From contig JBBQVO010000035.1 of assembly GCA_038211505.1 (NCBI GenBank), positions 1-22,839 of the forward strand: 22,839 nt of DNA, read 5' to 3'. The notes beneath the pieces were generated by a model. That model saw nothing but the letters and a program-made list of their open reading frames with translations. It was not told the DNA's origin and did no database searches. Source of the stretch: JBBQVO01 sp038211505. GTDB taxonomy: Bacteria; Chloroflexota; Dehalococcoidia; DSTF01; JACRBR01. This document shows positions 8,773 through 16,864 of the stretch, piece by piece. The position numbers were made by a program, and so were the translations under genes. Position 1 is the first letter of the stretch; every line of letters begins with the position of its first letter.

Positions 8773-10332
8773 CTAGGCCTCCAATTCGACGATCCCTTTC
8801 GTCCCGTCGACCGTGATCATCGCGCCGTCCTTGATGAGCGTCGTCCCCACCTGCGTCGCCACGACGCAGGGGATGGCGTATTCGCGGGCGCAGATGGCCG
8901 AGTGAGACAGCACACCGCCGGAGTCCGTGACGACGGCCGCGGCGATGGCAAACAGCGGCGTCCATGGTGGCGCGGTCGTGGCGCAGACGAGCACATCGCC
9001 CGGCTGCAGGCGCTCCGCCTCGCCGAGATCCTTCAGCACGCGGGCGCGGCCGCGCGCGATGCCTTTGCTTGCGGCCTGGCCCGTGATGACGCGTCCTTCG
9101 ACATTCGGTTGCGCGATGCCGAAAAACAGCGTCATGAGCGGCAGGACCTCCGCCGGCAGCAGACCCATGTCGGGCGGCGCGCCCAGGAACGGGGGCGGCG
9201 TCAGTTTCTGCCAGGCGGCGAAGTCGATCTTCCGCTGCTCGGCCGTCGCGGCCATCTGCGGCGTTGGATTGCGGGCGGCCTGCGTGAGTTCTTTGGAATC
9301 GAAGAAGAACACGTGTTCCGGACTGTTCAGTGCGCCCGCTGCAACGAGCTTGCAGCCCAGCGCCAGGAACGGCACGCGCAGCGAACCGATGATGATCAGT
9401 TGCCACAGCGCGCGGCCTTCGCTGATCGGCACATGGTTCTGCGATTGCGCGAGCATGGCGCGAAACTGCGGCGCCTTATCGGCGCCGATCCGCGCCTCAA
9501 CATCCTTCACCGCCTGCTCACGCTCGGCGATGGCGCGTGCGTGCGCGACCGCCGGCGAACGCTTCGGGTCAGCGATGTAGTGACCGATCAGCGTCAGGGG
9601 CATGCGCGGATTCTCCGCCCACGTCGGCCGATCGAGGAGTCCCCAACTGTCGACGCGCCAGCCGTAGCGATCGAGGTACGATCGGAACTTCGCCAGAAAC
9701 GCGGCGCCGCCCTCCACCTTGTCGAGCGAATCGAACTCTCCTTTGCGCAGCGCCTCCGCGACCGCGGGAACCTTCGCCGCTTCTTCCGCAAGCTGGCCAA
9801 GCCCCGCGCCCGCCGCCGCTGTGCCGTTTTCGAAGCCCTGAAGCATCGTCGCGACGAGTTGCGGCCCTTCCGGCCCGAGCTCACTCTGAAGGAACTCGAC
9901 GAACCCGAATGTCGGTCCCATGAAGCCCGAGATCGGCTTCATCGTGAAACCGAACGCGTGGAGCGCGTCCAACATGATGCCATCGATCCGGTCGGCAAAC
10001 GCCTCAAGGCTGGCGTTCTCGTAGTCCGCGCCGCGAACGCGATCGCAGGCCTGCTGTATCTGTGGGAGGTAGTCATTCGTCCAGACATCAGCGACGCCTC
10101 TCGCGAGGATCTCCGGCGAGGGCGGCGGCGGGATCGGCTGCGTCGAATAGCCGTAGCCGTTGACGCAGATGCTCCGGGCGCTCATGTATTTGCTGAACAT
10201 GCGATCCTGGAACTCGGCCGCGAGCTGGCACATCGGATCCGGCTGATGCATCGCATCGAAGAGCCATGTGAGGTTCCCGTCCGAGGGGTCTTCCCAGGTG
10301 ACGTTGAAGTCAGTCGTGAAGGTTGCGACCAT
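8773..10332 (-). CDS. Substrate-binding plus phospho-His subunit A (rifampin phosphotransferase / phenylphosphate synthase-like)
   Basis: This 519-aa protein is a diverged paralogue of subunit B with the same architecture: N-terminal TDFNVTWEDPSDGNLTWLFDAMH, a helical acceptor-binding region with YGWRVDSWGLLDRPTWAENPRMP, and a C-terminal swivel domain SGGVLSHSAICAREYAIPC with acceptor His477 (codon 8904-8902). No ATP-binding domain is present, so it must be charged by a partner, presumably the single ATP-grasp protein downstream. ATG 10332 is chosen because GGAG stands 6 nt before it and the N-terminus aligns with subunit B; an ATG at 10374 would overlap a likely operator. First gene of the run. 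Acceptor-region differences from B suggest a different substrate. Confidence 0.88.
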   Translation of the reverse strand: MVATFTTDFNVTWEDPSDGNLTWLFDAMHQPDPMCQLAAEFQDRMFSKYMSARSICVNGYGYSTQPIPPPPSPEILARGVADVWTNDYLPQIQQACDRVRGADYENASLEAFADRIDGIMLDALHAFGFTMKPISGFMGPTFGFVEFLQSELGPEGPQLVATMLQGFENGTAAAGAGLGQLAEEAAKVPAVAEALRKGEFDSLDKVEGGAAFLAKFRSYLDRYGWRVDSWGLLDRPTWAENPRMPLTLIGHYIADPKRSPAVAHARAIAEREQAVKDVEARIGADKAPQFRAMLAQSQNHVPISEGRALWQLIIIGSLRVPFLALGCKLVAAGALNSPEHVFFFDSKELTQAARNPTPQMAATAEQRKIDFAAWQKLTPPPFLGAPPDMGLLPAEVLPLMTLFFGIAQPNVEGRVITGQAASKGIARGRARVLKDLGEAERLQPGDVLVCATTAPPWTPLFAIAAAVVTDSGGVLSHSAICAREYAIPCVVATQVGTTLIKDGAMITVDGTKGIVELEA

Positions 10333-10366
10333 ACCTATCTCCATTCCTAGTGGCAGCGCCGGATTC

Positions 10367-10382
10367 CTGAACAACAGTTCAG
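10367..10382 (-). promoter_or_regulatory. Dyad operator candidate before the split-phosphotransferase run
   Basis: CTGAAC-AACA-GTTCAG, perfect 6-nt arms with a 4-nt centre, sits 34 nt before the ATG of subunit A. Its form suits a TetR- or MarR-type repressor. TATCGT/TATCCT -10-like hexamers lie just upstream on the minus strand, so the dyad would overlap the transcription start. It differs from the TetR operator at 16865, so a regulator from elsewhere is implied. Confidence 0.45.
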
Positions 10383-10504
10383 AAAGGATACGATACGTCC
10401 GTGTCTAAGATTGGAAGTGCGGAGTGTAGGCCGTTTTCCGGTTGTGGAGCAGCACGAACCGATGGCAGGGCGCGTCAACCGGCACTGACGTTACCCGCGG
10501 CGAT

Positions 10505-10523
10505 GGCTCCCTTCGAGGGAGCC
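10505..10523 (-). terminator. Hairpin downstream of the methyltransferase gene
   Basis: GGCTCCCT-TCG-AGGGAGCC, perfect 8-nt arms, starts 73 nt after the methyltransferase stop on the minus strand and lies before the next operon promoter. There is no T tract on either side, so it is a weak intrinsic-terminator candidate; it could instead be an RNA-end stabiliser. Confidence 0.4.
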
Positions 10524-10596
10524 TGTGAGTGATCGTTAGCGTGAGGCGTTGCGGGCGACCGCCATGCTGGATGCTCGAGTCGACGCGCCGGTGCGC

Positions 10597-11373
10597 TTAT
10601 CTCACGGCGAGGAGTACGCGATCCGTCCCCGACTGCCACACCGTCGCGACCTCGCGGAACCCCGCGTCACGCAACGCGCGAACGTGCACGTCGAACGTCA
10701 CCGACGACGGCCGTTCCTTCGACGCGAACCGTCGCCAGCGCTCCGCGATCAAGGGCGCCATCGATGGCTCACGTCCAAGCGCCTCCCACCATTGCTCCGC
10801 CGTTTCGACTCCGCGCGCGGCGAACGAGGCATCCGACCAATCACGATCTCTCGCGTCCTGCGCGAGCCGCTGAAACGTGGGCAACTCGGGATCGAAGTCC
10901 ATGTTGTCGCCGTTGAGGAACACACCGCCGGGGCGCACCAACGCACCGAGCTGCCGGTAGAGCCCGATAAGATCCGGCGCCGATAGCCAATGCAGGGCGG
11001 TGGTGCTGAGCACGGCATCGACACTCGCCTCGCCAGCGGCCGCCACCCAGTCTGCCGCAGCCAGATCGGCGTCGACCCAGCGCAGGCGACCGTCGTGCGT
11101 TCCGAGCGCGCCCTGTCCGAGCGCGAGCATCACGGGGTCGATATCGATCGCGACGCAGCGGGCTCCGGAAAAACGATCGAGTAGCCTCTGGCTGATCGCT
11201 CCCGGCCCACAAGCGAGGTCTAGCGCAACGAAATCATCCGGCAGTAACGCCGCCAGCACATCGAGCATGACCCGGAATCGCTCCTCGCGTTCCGGCACGT
11301 AGCCCGCCTGTTGTGCGTCCCACCGCAGAAGCCAGCGTTTCCAATCGATCTGATCTGTTTCGCTCGTTGTCAT
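10597..11373 (-). CDS. Class I SAM-dependent methyltransferase
   Basis: This 258-aa soluble enzyme has a Rossmann-like SAM fold: motif I LDLACGPG (51-58), motif II acidic loop AIDIDP (75-80), a third motif around VDADLAAADW, and motif IV-like VDAVLSTTALHWL. The fold resembles the UbiE/trans-aconitate methyltransferase group, but nothing in the C-terminal half identifies the acceptor. Start ATG 11373 has AAGGGAG 5 nt upstream. It is transcribed alone: hairpins lie both after it (10505) and well before it. It shares direction with the phosphotransferase run downstream, but the 265-nt gap, hairpin and operator argue against a shared operon. Confidence 0.85.
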   Translation of the reverse strand: MTTSETDQIDWKRWLLRWDAQQAGYVPEREERFRVMLDVLAALLPDDFVALDLACGPGAISQRLLDRFSGARCVAIDIDPVMLALGQGALGTHDGRLRWVDADLAAADWVAAAGEASVDAVLSTTALHWLSAPDLIGLYRQLGALVRPGGVFLNGDNMDFDPELPTFQRLAQDARDRDWSDASFAARGVETAEQWWEALGREPSMAPLIAERWRRFASKERPSSVTFDVHVRALRDAGFREVATVWQSGTDRVLLAVR

Positions 11374-11741
11374 CGGGACTCCCTTCAGCGGCGGCGCGTG
11401 TCACAAGGATGGTCGGGCCGCGAGCCCGGCGCGCGTACATCCAGATGGTTCGTCAGCGGCACATCGCCGCGGAGGTGTTCCGACATCTGCGACGAGTTGT
11501 TGCCACTATTCACTGCGCCGTGACTCTTGCTACTACTGCTCATCGCGCGGCTGACGTCCAGGCTGTCGGGAAAGCGGGACGAAATCCTCGCTTCGATGAG
11601 CATAGGGCGATGCCCGACTCGCGTCTTGTAGAAATGTTACCGCCGGCTCCATCTATGAATCCGGCGGGGATCAGTATCCGGCTGACACCTGTTGTGGCAC
11701 ACGACGCAAATCACCGCGTTAGATCGCGACGGCGCAGACGC
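11374..11741. other. Intergenic region upstream of the methyltransferase
   Basis: No credible gene is seen. It should hold the methyltransferase promoter, which I could not place. At 11640-11667 there is an inverted repeat (CCGCCGG, 14-nt loop, CCGGCGG) followed on the minus strand by TAACATTTCT, a weak terminator candidate for transcripts coming from the small-protein gene. A 72-codon minus ORF at 11385-11603 has no family-like features. Confidence 0.5.
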
Positions 11742-11779
11742 GGCCATGCCGCCCGGCGAACTCGCCGAACGGCATGGCC
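11742..11779 (-). terminator. Nested two-stem hairpin after the exported repeat-protein gene
   Basis: The outer arms GGCCATGCCG and CGGCATGGCC pair perfectly over 10 nt. Inside, after 2-nt mismatches, CGGCG and CGCCG pair around a short loop. It begins 22 nt past the stop at 11802. No T tract follows, so it may be a factor-dependent terminator, a 3'-end stabiliser or a protein-binding dyad. Confidence 0.45.
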
Positions 11780-11801
11780 ATCTGCAGGCGGAGCCTAACT
11801 C

Positions 11802-12170
11802 CTAGTTCGCCGACGGAACGGCCGCGGGCGCCTGGCCGGCGTCTTCAGCAGCTTCCTGCGCCGCCGTCTCACTCGACTCGTGCGCCGGATCCTCGTTCGG
11901 CTTGCCGCCGCCGTGCCCGCGGCCTGCATCCTCGTCGGCCTCTTGCTGAGCGGTCTCGGAGGCCTCGTGGGTCGGGTCCTCATTCGACTTGAACGTGGAT
12001 GCCGCCCCCGTGGCCGGGGAACCAGCCGTCGCCGTCGCGCCAGCCGTGACGGTCGGCGCCGTGCTTGGCGTGGTCGTGGCTGTCTGCGCGCCGACAACGC
12101 CGGCGCCGATGACGGCGAGAAGAGCTGATGCTCCCAACGCCCCGACCCACCACTTCTTAATGCTGTTCAT
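11802..12170 (-). CDS. Small exported protein with two acidic NEDP...HE repeats
   Basis: Of 122 residues, 1-29 look like a signal peptide or N-anchor (MNSIKK, a hydrophobic run, then GAQT). Residues 30-60 are Ala/Thr/Pro/Gly-rich and suggest a flexible wall- or membrane-proximal stalk. Two 21-residue repeats follow at 63-83 and 92-112 with a 29-residue period (NEDPTHEASETAQQ... and NEDPAHESSETAAQ...), joined by a His/Gly-rich linker GRGHGGGK. The repeats are Glu/Asp-rich with one His each and could bind cations or metal; that is inference. I do not recognise a family. ATG 12170 is preceded by AAAGGA at 8 nt. A repeated regulator site lies about 140 nt upstream, so it probably belongs to the two-component regulon. 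Confidence 0.8.
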   Translation of the reverse strand: MNSIKKWWVGALGASALLAVIGAGVVGAQTATTTPSTAPTVTAGATATAGSPATGAASTFKSNEDPTHEASETAQQEADEDAGRGHGGGKPNEDPAHESSETAAQEAAEDAGQAPAAVPSAN

Positions 12171-12291
12171 GTTCGTATTCCTTTCGTGCGTGTTGATGTC
12201 GATTCGGTTCGGCGGGTGTTCGTCGTGGTTTACAGCATCGCTCCGTCTCCTTCGCTCGTCCGTACTGCGTGAACGAATTCATCCTCGCGCT

Positions 12292-12306
12292 CCGGCCTAA
12301 GGCCGG
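12292..12306. repeat. Short GC-rich palindrome in the leader of the repeat-protein gene
   Basis: CCGGCCTAAGGCCGG, 6-7-nt arms around TAA, lies 1 nt from the regulator direct repeats on the gene side. It could be a leader hairpin or a second operator. Confidence 0.35.
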
Positions 12307-12307
12307 G

Positions 12308-12335
12308 CTGAGACGCAAATAAGAGAGTCGTAAGA
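12308..12335 (-). promoter_or_regulatory. Triple direct repeat, OmpR-type response-regulator site 1
   Basis: The minus strand reads TCTTAC-N5-TCTTAT-N5-TCTCAG, an exact 11-nt period, so all three copies lie on one helix face, as in PhoB/OmpR-family sites. It is 138 nt before the start of the exported repeat-protein gene. The same array recurs at 21181 and, in two-unit form, at 16970. Confidence 0.65.
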
Positions 12336-12689
12336 AATGCCGCGGAGATCACGATCGATACAGTGGGTGAGAGCTCGGTGTCGCCTTCAAGGACGGGCGC
12401 CGTTGCAGACCACGATCACAGCATTCGACGACACGGCCGAAGGTTGGGAACGCAGCTTGCGACTTCCTCGCCGAGAAGGTGTCTCACGGACCGCGTGTTG
12501 CGCTCTACGGCGGTTCTGTCGTCGCTCGGGATTGACGTTGAGGTGTTGCACGCGCGCGCGCATCCGGGCGACAAACGCTCTGCGGCTGCGCATACGATCG
12601 GTTTGAGCGGCGCGGAGGGCCAGCCACCATCGCACGTCCGCTCATGTGCGCTGCGACCCTCTACGACAAACGGTGCGGGAACAGATGGT
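12336..12689. other. Intergenic region between the ABC operon end and the regulator site
   Basis: This stretch is 354 nt. Open frames exist on both strands, for example plus 12363-12839 and minus 12416-12754, but they run into the ABC gene as shadows and show no domain-like pattern. No terminator or RNA gene is evident. Confidence 0.5.
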
Positions 12690-14558
12690 TTACGCGACTT
12701 CTTCCACGGCGCCCGCGAACTGTGCGTTGTACAGGTTCGCGTAGGCGCCACCACGGGTCACAAGGTCAACGTGGTTGCCTTGCTCAACGATCTTGCCGCC
12801 GTCCATCACGAGAATGGCATCCGCATCGCGGATCGTTGAGAGCCGATGCGCGATCACAAAGCTCGTGCGCTGGGAGCGCAGCGCCGCCATCGCGTGCTGT
12901 ATGAGCACTTCGGTGCGGGTGTCCACGGAGCTGGTCGCTTCATCCAGAATGAGGATCGGCCGGTCGGCAAGAAAGGCGCGCGCGATCGTGATCAGCTGTC
13001 GCTCGCCGGCGCTCACAGAGCTGCCTTCGTCGTCGATCTTCGTGTCGTAACCCTGAGGTAGCGAGTGCACGAAACGGTCGACGTACGTCGCTCGGGCCGC
13101 CTCGACGATCTGCTCGTCCGTCGCCTCGAGGTTGCCATAGGCGATGTTCTCGCGGATCGTGCCGCCGAACAGCCACGTGTCCTGTAAGACCATGCCGATC
13201 TGGGAGCGCAGCTCATGTCGCGGCATGCGCGCGACGTCGCGGCCGTCAATCGTGATCGAGCCCTGATCGAGCTCATAGAATCGCATGAGCAAGTTCACCA
13301 GTGTCGTCTTTCCGGCGCCTGTCGGTCCGACGATGGCGACCGTGCGACCGGGTTCGGCAACCAATGAGAGATCGGTGATCAGCGGCCTGTCAGGGTCGTA
13401 CGAGAACGAGACGTGAGAAAACTCGACGCGCCCGCGCCGGTCGACGGCGGTCGCGTAGGTCGATATCTCTTGAGATTGCTCATCCGCGTCGAGCAACTCG
13501 AACACGCGCTCGGCGGAAGCGATGCCGGACTGGAACGTGTTGACCATCGCCGCGATCCACGACAACGGCTGCGTAAAGCTGCGTGAATACTGAAGGAAGG
13601 CTTGAATGTCGCCGATGGTCATCGCACCGTTGGCGACGCGGATGCCGCCGAATACGGCGATGGCGATGAAATTGAGGTTGCCGATGAACATCGTCGCGGG
13701 CTGGATCACGCCGGAGATGAACTGAGCGCCGAAGCTGGCCTCGTAGAGGTGGTCGTTGGTAGTCCGAAAGGATTCCTCGACGTCCCGTTGCCGGCCGAAT
13801 CCTTTGACGATGGCGTGGCCCGTAAACGTCTCTTCGACCTGGGCGTTGAGGTTGCCTGTGTGCATCCACTGCGCCGTGAACCGCGTCCGGGAGCGTTTTG
13901 CGATCGCGCTCATCATGAACATCGACAACGGGATGGTGACGACGGCGACGAGCGAGAGCAGCCAGGAGACCCAGATCATCAGCGCGACGGTGCCAATCAG
14001 CGTCAGCACTTGCGTCAGCATTTGGGACAGCGTCTGCTGCAGGCTCTGCGCGATGTTGTCGATGTCGTTCGTCACCCGGCTGAGCAGATCGCCACGCGGC
14101 GTCCGATCGACATAGCTGAGCGGCAACCGGTTGAGCTTGTCCTCGACGTCTGCCCGCAATCGGTACATCGTTCGCTGCACCACGCCGGCGAGGATGAACG
14201 ACATCCCGTATTGCAACGCCCATGCACCGGCGATCAGCGCGCAGGCGAAGCCCAATATGCGGCCCAGGTGACCGAAGTCGAGCGCGCTGCCCTTGAACAC
14301 GGACTGCACGACAACATCGGTGGCGCTCCCCAGGATCTTGGGCAATAGCACGGACATGCTCACGCTGAGGAGCGTCATGACAATCGCCGCGGTCGCCGCC
14401 CAGCGCTCACCCTGCAGGCGTCGGAGCAGGCGTCGCGTCGTGCTGCCAAAGTCCTTCGGTTTCTCAGCCGGCATGCCGAAGGAGCCGAAGCGCGCGCCCG
14501 GCTGGCCACCTGGCGGCGGCGGCCTCATGGCCTCGGCTTTTTTGTCGGGAGCGTTCAT
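12690..14558 (-). CDS. ABC exporter half-transporter, catalytically competent subunit (MdlB/TM288-type)
   Basis: This 622-aa protein has a six-helix membrane domain followed by an ATPase domain with Walker A GPTGAGKT, Walker B with catalytic Glu LILDEATSSVD, and switch His in IAHRLSTI. Its signature reads VSAGERQ rather than LSGGQ. In heterodimeric exporters this deviant signature faces the partner's inactive site, and the partner here indeed lacks the catalytic Glu and His. The N-terminus is Pro/Gly-rich (MRPPPPGGQPG, then MPAEKPKDFGSTTRRLL), a common tail in this group. ATG 14558 overlaps the partner's TGA as ATGA; the longer start at 14612 would overlap much more. Inner-membrane efflux of lipophilic compounds is likely. 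Confidence 0.92.
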   Translation of the reverse strand: MNAPDKKAEAMRPPPPGGQPGARFGSFGMPAEKPKDFGSTTRRLLRRLQGERWAATAAIVMTLLSVSMSVLLPKILGSATDVVVQSVFKGSALDFGHLGRILGFACALIAGAWALQYGMSFILAGVVQRTMYRLRADVEDKLNRLPLSYVDRTPRGDLLSRVTNDIDNIAQSLQQTLSQMLTQVLTLIGTVALMIWVSWLLSLVAVVTIPLSMFMMSAIAKRSRTRFTAQWMHTGNLNAQVEETFTGHAIVKGFGRQRDVEESFRTTNDHLYEASFGAQFISGVIQPATMFIGNLNFIAIAVFGGIRVANGAMTIGDIQAFLQYSRSFTQPLSWIAAMVNTFQSGIASAERVFELLDADEQSQEISTYATAVDRRGRVEFSHVSFSYDPDRPLITDLSLVAEPGRTVAIVGPTGAGKTTLVNLLMRFYELDQGSITIDGRDVARMPRHELRSQIGMVLQDTWLFGGTIRENIAYGNLEATDEQIVEAARATYVDRFVHSLPQGYDTKIDDEGSSVSAGERQLITIARAFLADRPILILDEATSSVDTRTEVLIQHAMAALRSQRTSFVIAHRLSTIRDADAILVMDGGKIVEQGNHVDLVTRGGAYANLYNAQFAGAVEEVA

Positions 14559-16294
14559 GCCGGCACTCCCTGTCCGATCTGCGACTCGACGATCTCGGCG
14601 TAGGTCGGACACGTCTTGAGCAGTTGTTCGTGCGTTCCCAGCCCCACCGCCTCGCCGTCTTCGAGCACGAGGATCTGGTCGGCGGACATGATGGTGGAGA
14701 ACCGCTGAGCCACGATCATCACGGTGGCGTCCCGGGCGTACGGGACGAGCGCGGCGCGCAATCTTGCATCGGTGGCCAGGTCAAGCGCCGAGAACGAGTC
14801 GTCGAAGAGGTAGATCTCCGGCTTGCGGACGAGTGCTCGTGCCATCGCGAGCCGTTGGCGCTGCCCGCCCGACACGCTTACTCCTCCTTGAGAGATCTCG
14901 GCGTTCAGGCCGCCCGGCATCGCCTCGACGAACTCGGCCGCCTGAGCAACGGCCAGCGCCTTCCACAGTTCATCATCGGTTGCGTCCGGTTTGCCGTAGC
15001 GCAGGTTGCTCGCGACGGTGCCCGAGAAGAGGTACGGCTTCTGAGGGACGATGCCGATGCGTTGCGACACGATCTCAGGATCGAGATCGCGGATATCGAC
15101 GCCGTCAAAGAGCACGGTGCCCGACGTGACGTCGAAGAGACGCGCGGCCAGATTCATCAGACTCGTCTTGCCCGATCCGGTGCTGCCAATGATCGCCGTC
15201 GTTTGACCCGGCAGCGACGTGAGCGAGATGTGCTGGAGGACGGCGTGCTCGGCGCCGGGATAGCGGAATCCGACGTCGCGCAGTTCGAGCCTTCCGCGCT
15301 CAGCCAACTTCATCACTGGAACGTCGGGCGGTGTGACCGAGCTGAAGGTGTCGAGCACCTCCTGGATGCGCTCAGCCGAGACAGCGGCTCGCGGCGCCAT
15401 CATCGACACCATCGTCGCCATCATCACGGCCGACATGATCAACGCCAGATACGTAATGAACGCGACGAGTGAGCCGACGGACATGTCGCCGTTGTCAATG
15501 CGCCGCCCGCCAAACCAGATGACCGCGATGCTCGATGCGTTCATCGAGAACATCATGGTGGGAAACATCAGCGCCATGAGGCGCCCGGCTTTGAGCGAGG
15601 TGTCCGTCAGCTCCTGGTTCACTGTGTGGAACCGTGCGGTCTCGACGGGCTCACGGACGAACGCCCGCACGACGCGCATGCCCACAATCTGCCCGCGAAG
15701 CACACCGCTCATGTTGTCGAGGCGCTCCTGCATGAGCCGGAACTGCGGCACCATGCGCGACACGACGACGCCCATGAAGATCACCAGCAGCGGCAGGCTG
15801 ACGGCAAGCAGCCAGGACAATCCGCGGTCCTGCCGCATCGCCATGAACACCCCGAAAATGACGATCATCGGCGCCGCCACGACCATCGTGCACGTCATGA
15901 GCACGACCATCTGCACCTGTTGCACGTCGTTCGTGATGCGAGTGATCAGTGACGGAGCGCCGAAGAGATTCACCTCTTTGGCCGAAAACGCGACCACCCG
16001 TTGGAAGAGCGCCGCGCGCACGTCGCGCCCGAATCCCATCGACGCCTTGGATGCGCAGTAGACGGCGCCCACGGAGAACACCACCTGCACGCCGCTGACC
16101 ACCAGCATCATCGCGCCGATCCGCCAGATGTACCCGGTGTCGCCGGCGAACACGCCCTTGTCGATGATGTCGGCATTGAGCGACGGCAGGAGAAGCGAAG
16201 CCGTGGCCTGAACGCCCTGCAGAACGAGGACTGCGAGCAGCCAGTAGCGATATGCCTTTAGATGCGTGCGCAGAAGCTGGATCACGCGCCACAC
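14555..16294 (-). CDS. ABC exporter half-transporter, degenerate-site subunit (MdlA/TM287-type)
   Basis: This 579-aa protein has six transmembrane segments (to about residue 310) and an ATPase domain with Walker A GSTGSGKT (370-377) and signature VSGGQ (474-478). Walker B is LFDDSFSALD, so the catalytic Glu is Asp499, and the switch-region His is Gln530 (VAQRFST). Both changes are the hallmark of the non-hydrolysing site in heterodimeric exporters such as TM287/288. Its own VSGGQ completes the active site of the downstream subunit. The start overlaps the TetR gene end by 13 nt and its stop overlaps the next ATG, so the three genes form one translationally coupled operon under TetR control. 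Confidence 0.93.
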   Translation of the reverse strand: MWRVIQLLRTHLKAYRYWLLAVLVLQGVQATASLLLPSLNADIIDKGVFAGDTGYIWRIGAMMLVVSGVQVVFSVGAVYCASKASMGFGRDVRAALFQRVVAFSAKEVNLFGAPSLITRITNDVQQVQMVVLMTCTMVVAAPMIVIFGVFMAMRQDRGLSWLLAVSLPLLVIFMGVVVSRMVPQFRLMQERLDNMSGVLRGQIVGMRVVRAFVREPVETARFHTVNQELTDTSLKAGRLMALMFPTMMFSMNASSIAVIWFGGRRIDNGDMSVGSLVAFITYLALIMSAVMMATMVSMMAPRAAVSAERIQEVLDTFSSVTPPDVPVMKLAERGRLELRDVGFRYPGAEHAVLQHISLTSLPGQTTAIIGSTGSGKTSLMNLAARLFDVTSGTVLFDGVDIRDLDPEIVSQRIGIVPQKPYLFSGTVASNLRYGKPDATDDELWKALAVAQAAEFVEAMPGGLNAEISQGGVSVSGGQRQRLAMARALVRKPEIYLFDDSFSALDLATDARLRAALVPYARDATVMIVAQRFSTIMSADQILVLEDGEAVGLGTHEQLLKTCPTYAEIVESQIGQGVPA

Positions 16295-16851
16295 TCCCGT
16301 GGTTCCCCGACGCGGATGCCATCGAGAAGTAAGGTCACGATCTCGTCGGGGGTCAGGGGATTGCCCGCAAAGATCATCGGGCTGGTAACGGCGACGGTGA
16401 GGGCGCGAAGCAGTCGAGCGGACGTCAGGGGATCAGTGCGCAGTTGTTCACAGCCGGCCGTGAAGATGTCAGCCAGACCAACAAGGTCGGCAGGAGGCGT
16501 TCGCGGTGCGCTGGTTTCGCCGATGCTGGATAGCAGCCGCCAGATGTTATGCATGCGCCGCTGGATGATGCGAACCGCATCGATGAGCTGACTCTCGAAC
16601 GGCAGCGACCGATCGATGGCCGCGAGCTCACGCTCCGTGGGCTCAGGGTCCAACGCTGCCGCCAGGACCGCGTCGACGACTGCGTCCTTGTCTCGAAAGA
16701 CGCCAAATATCGTTCCTTCAGCTATTCCAGCCGCCTCGGCGATCTGACGCGTCGAGACACTGGCGCCGCGCTCCAGTAGCAACGGCAACGTGGCAGCGAC
16801 GATGGCTGCCCGTCGTTCATCGGGAGGAAGCGCGGTTGCACGTGTTGCCAC
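16282..16851 (-). CDS. TetR/AcrR-family repressor of the ABC exporter operon
   Basis: This 189-aa protein carries an N-terminal helix-turn-helix (33-52, STRQIAEAAGIAEGTIFGVF), then FRDKDAVVDAVL, as is typical of TetR proteins; the C-terminal helical part would bind the inducing ligand. The GTG at 16851 is the only sensible start: no Shine-Dalgarno is visible, and TAAGAT lies 6 nt upstream, which suggests a leaderless mRNA. A dyad operator at 16865-16884 overlaps the promoter, so it should repress its own operon, including the ABC pair. Confidence 0.9.
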   Translation of the reverse strand: MATRATALPPDERRAAIVAATLPLLLERGASVSTRQIAEAAGIAEGTIFGVFRDKDAVVDAVLAAALDPEPTERELAAIDRSLPFESQLIDAVRIIQRRMHNIWRLLSSIGETSAPRTPPADLVGLADIFTAGCEQLRTDPLTSARLLRALTVAVTSPMIFAGNPLTPDEIVTLLLDGIRVGEPRECGA

Positions 16852-16857
16852 CCGGTC

Positions 16858-16863
16858 ATCTTA
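16858..16863 (-). promoter_or_regulatory. -10 element of a leaderless TetR-operon promoter
   Basis: TAAGAT, then 6 nt, then GTG. The operator lies immediately upstream, where the -10/-35 spacer would be. No consensus -35 is seen. Confidence 0.4.
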
Positions 16864-16864
16864 C

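Noticed and set aside
8557..10350. 597-codon plus-strand ORF opposite acceptor subunit A
   Set aside because: Arg/His-rich, no domain pattern, lies exactly antisense to a gene with clear motifs; a normal by-product of high GC.
11385..11603. 72-codon minus ORF before the methyltransferase
   Set aside because: Ser/Arg/Asp-rich, no start signal, no domain; more likely non-coding leader.
12363..12839. 158-codon plus ORF after the ABC operon
   Set aside because: Half of it is antisense to the ABC ATPase end, and there is no ribosome binding site or motif.
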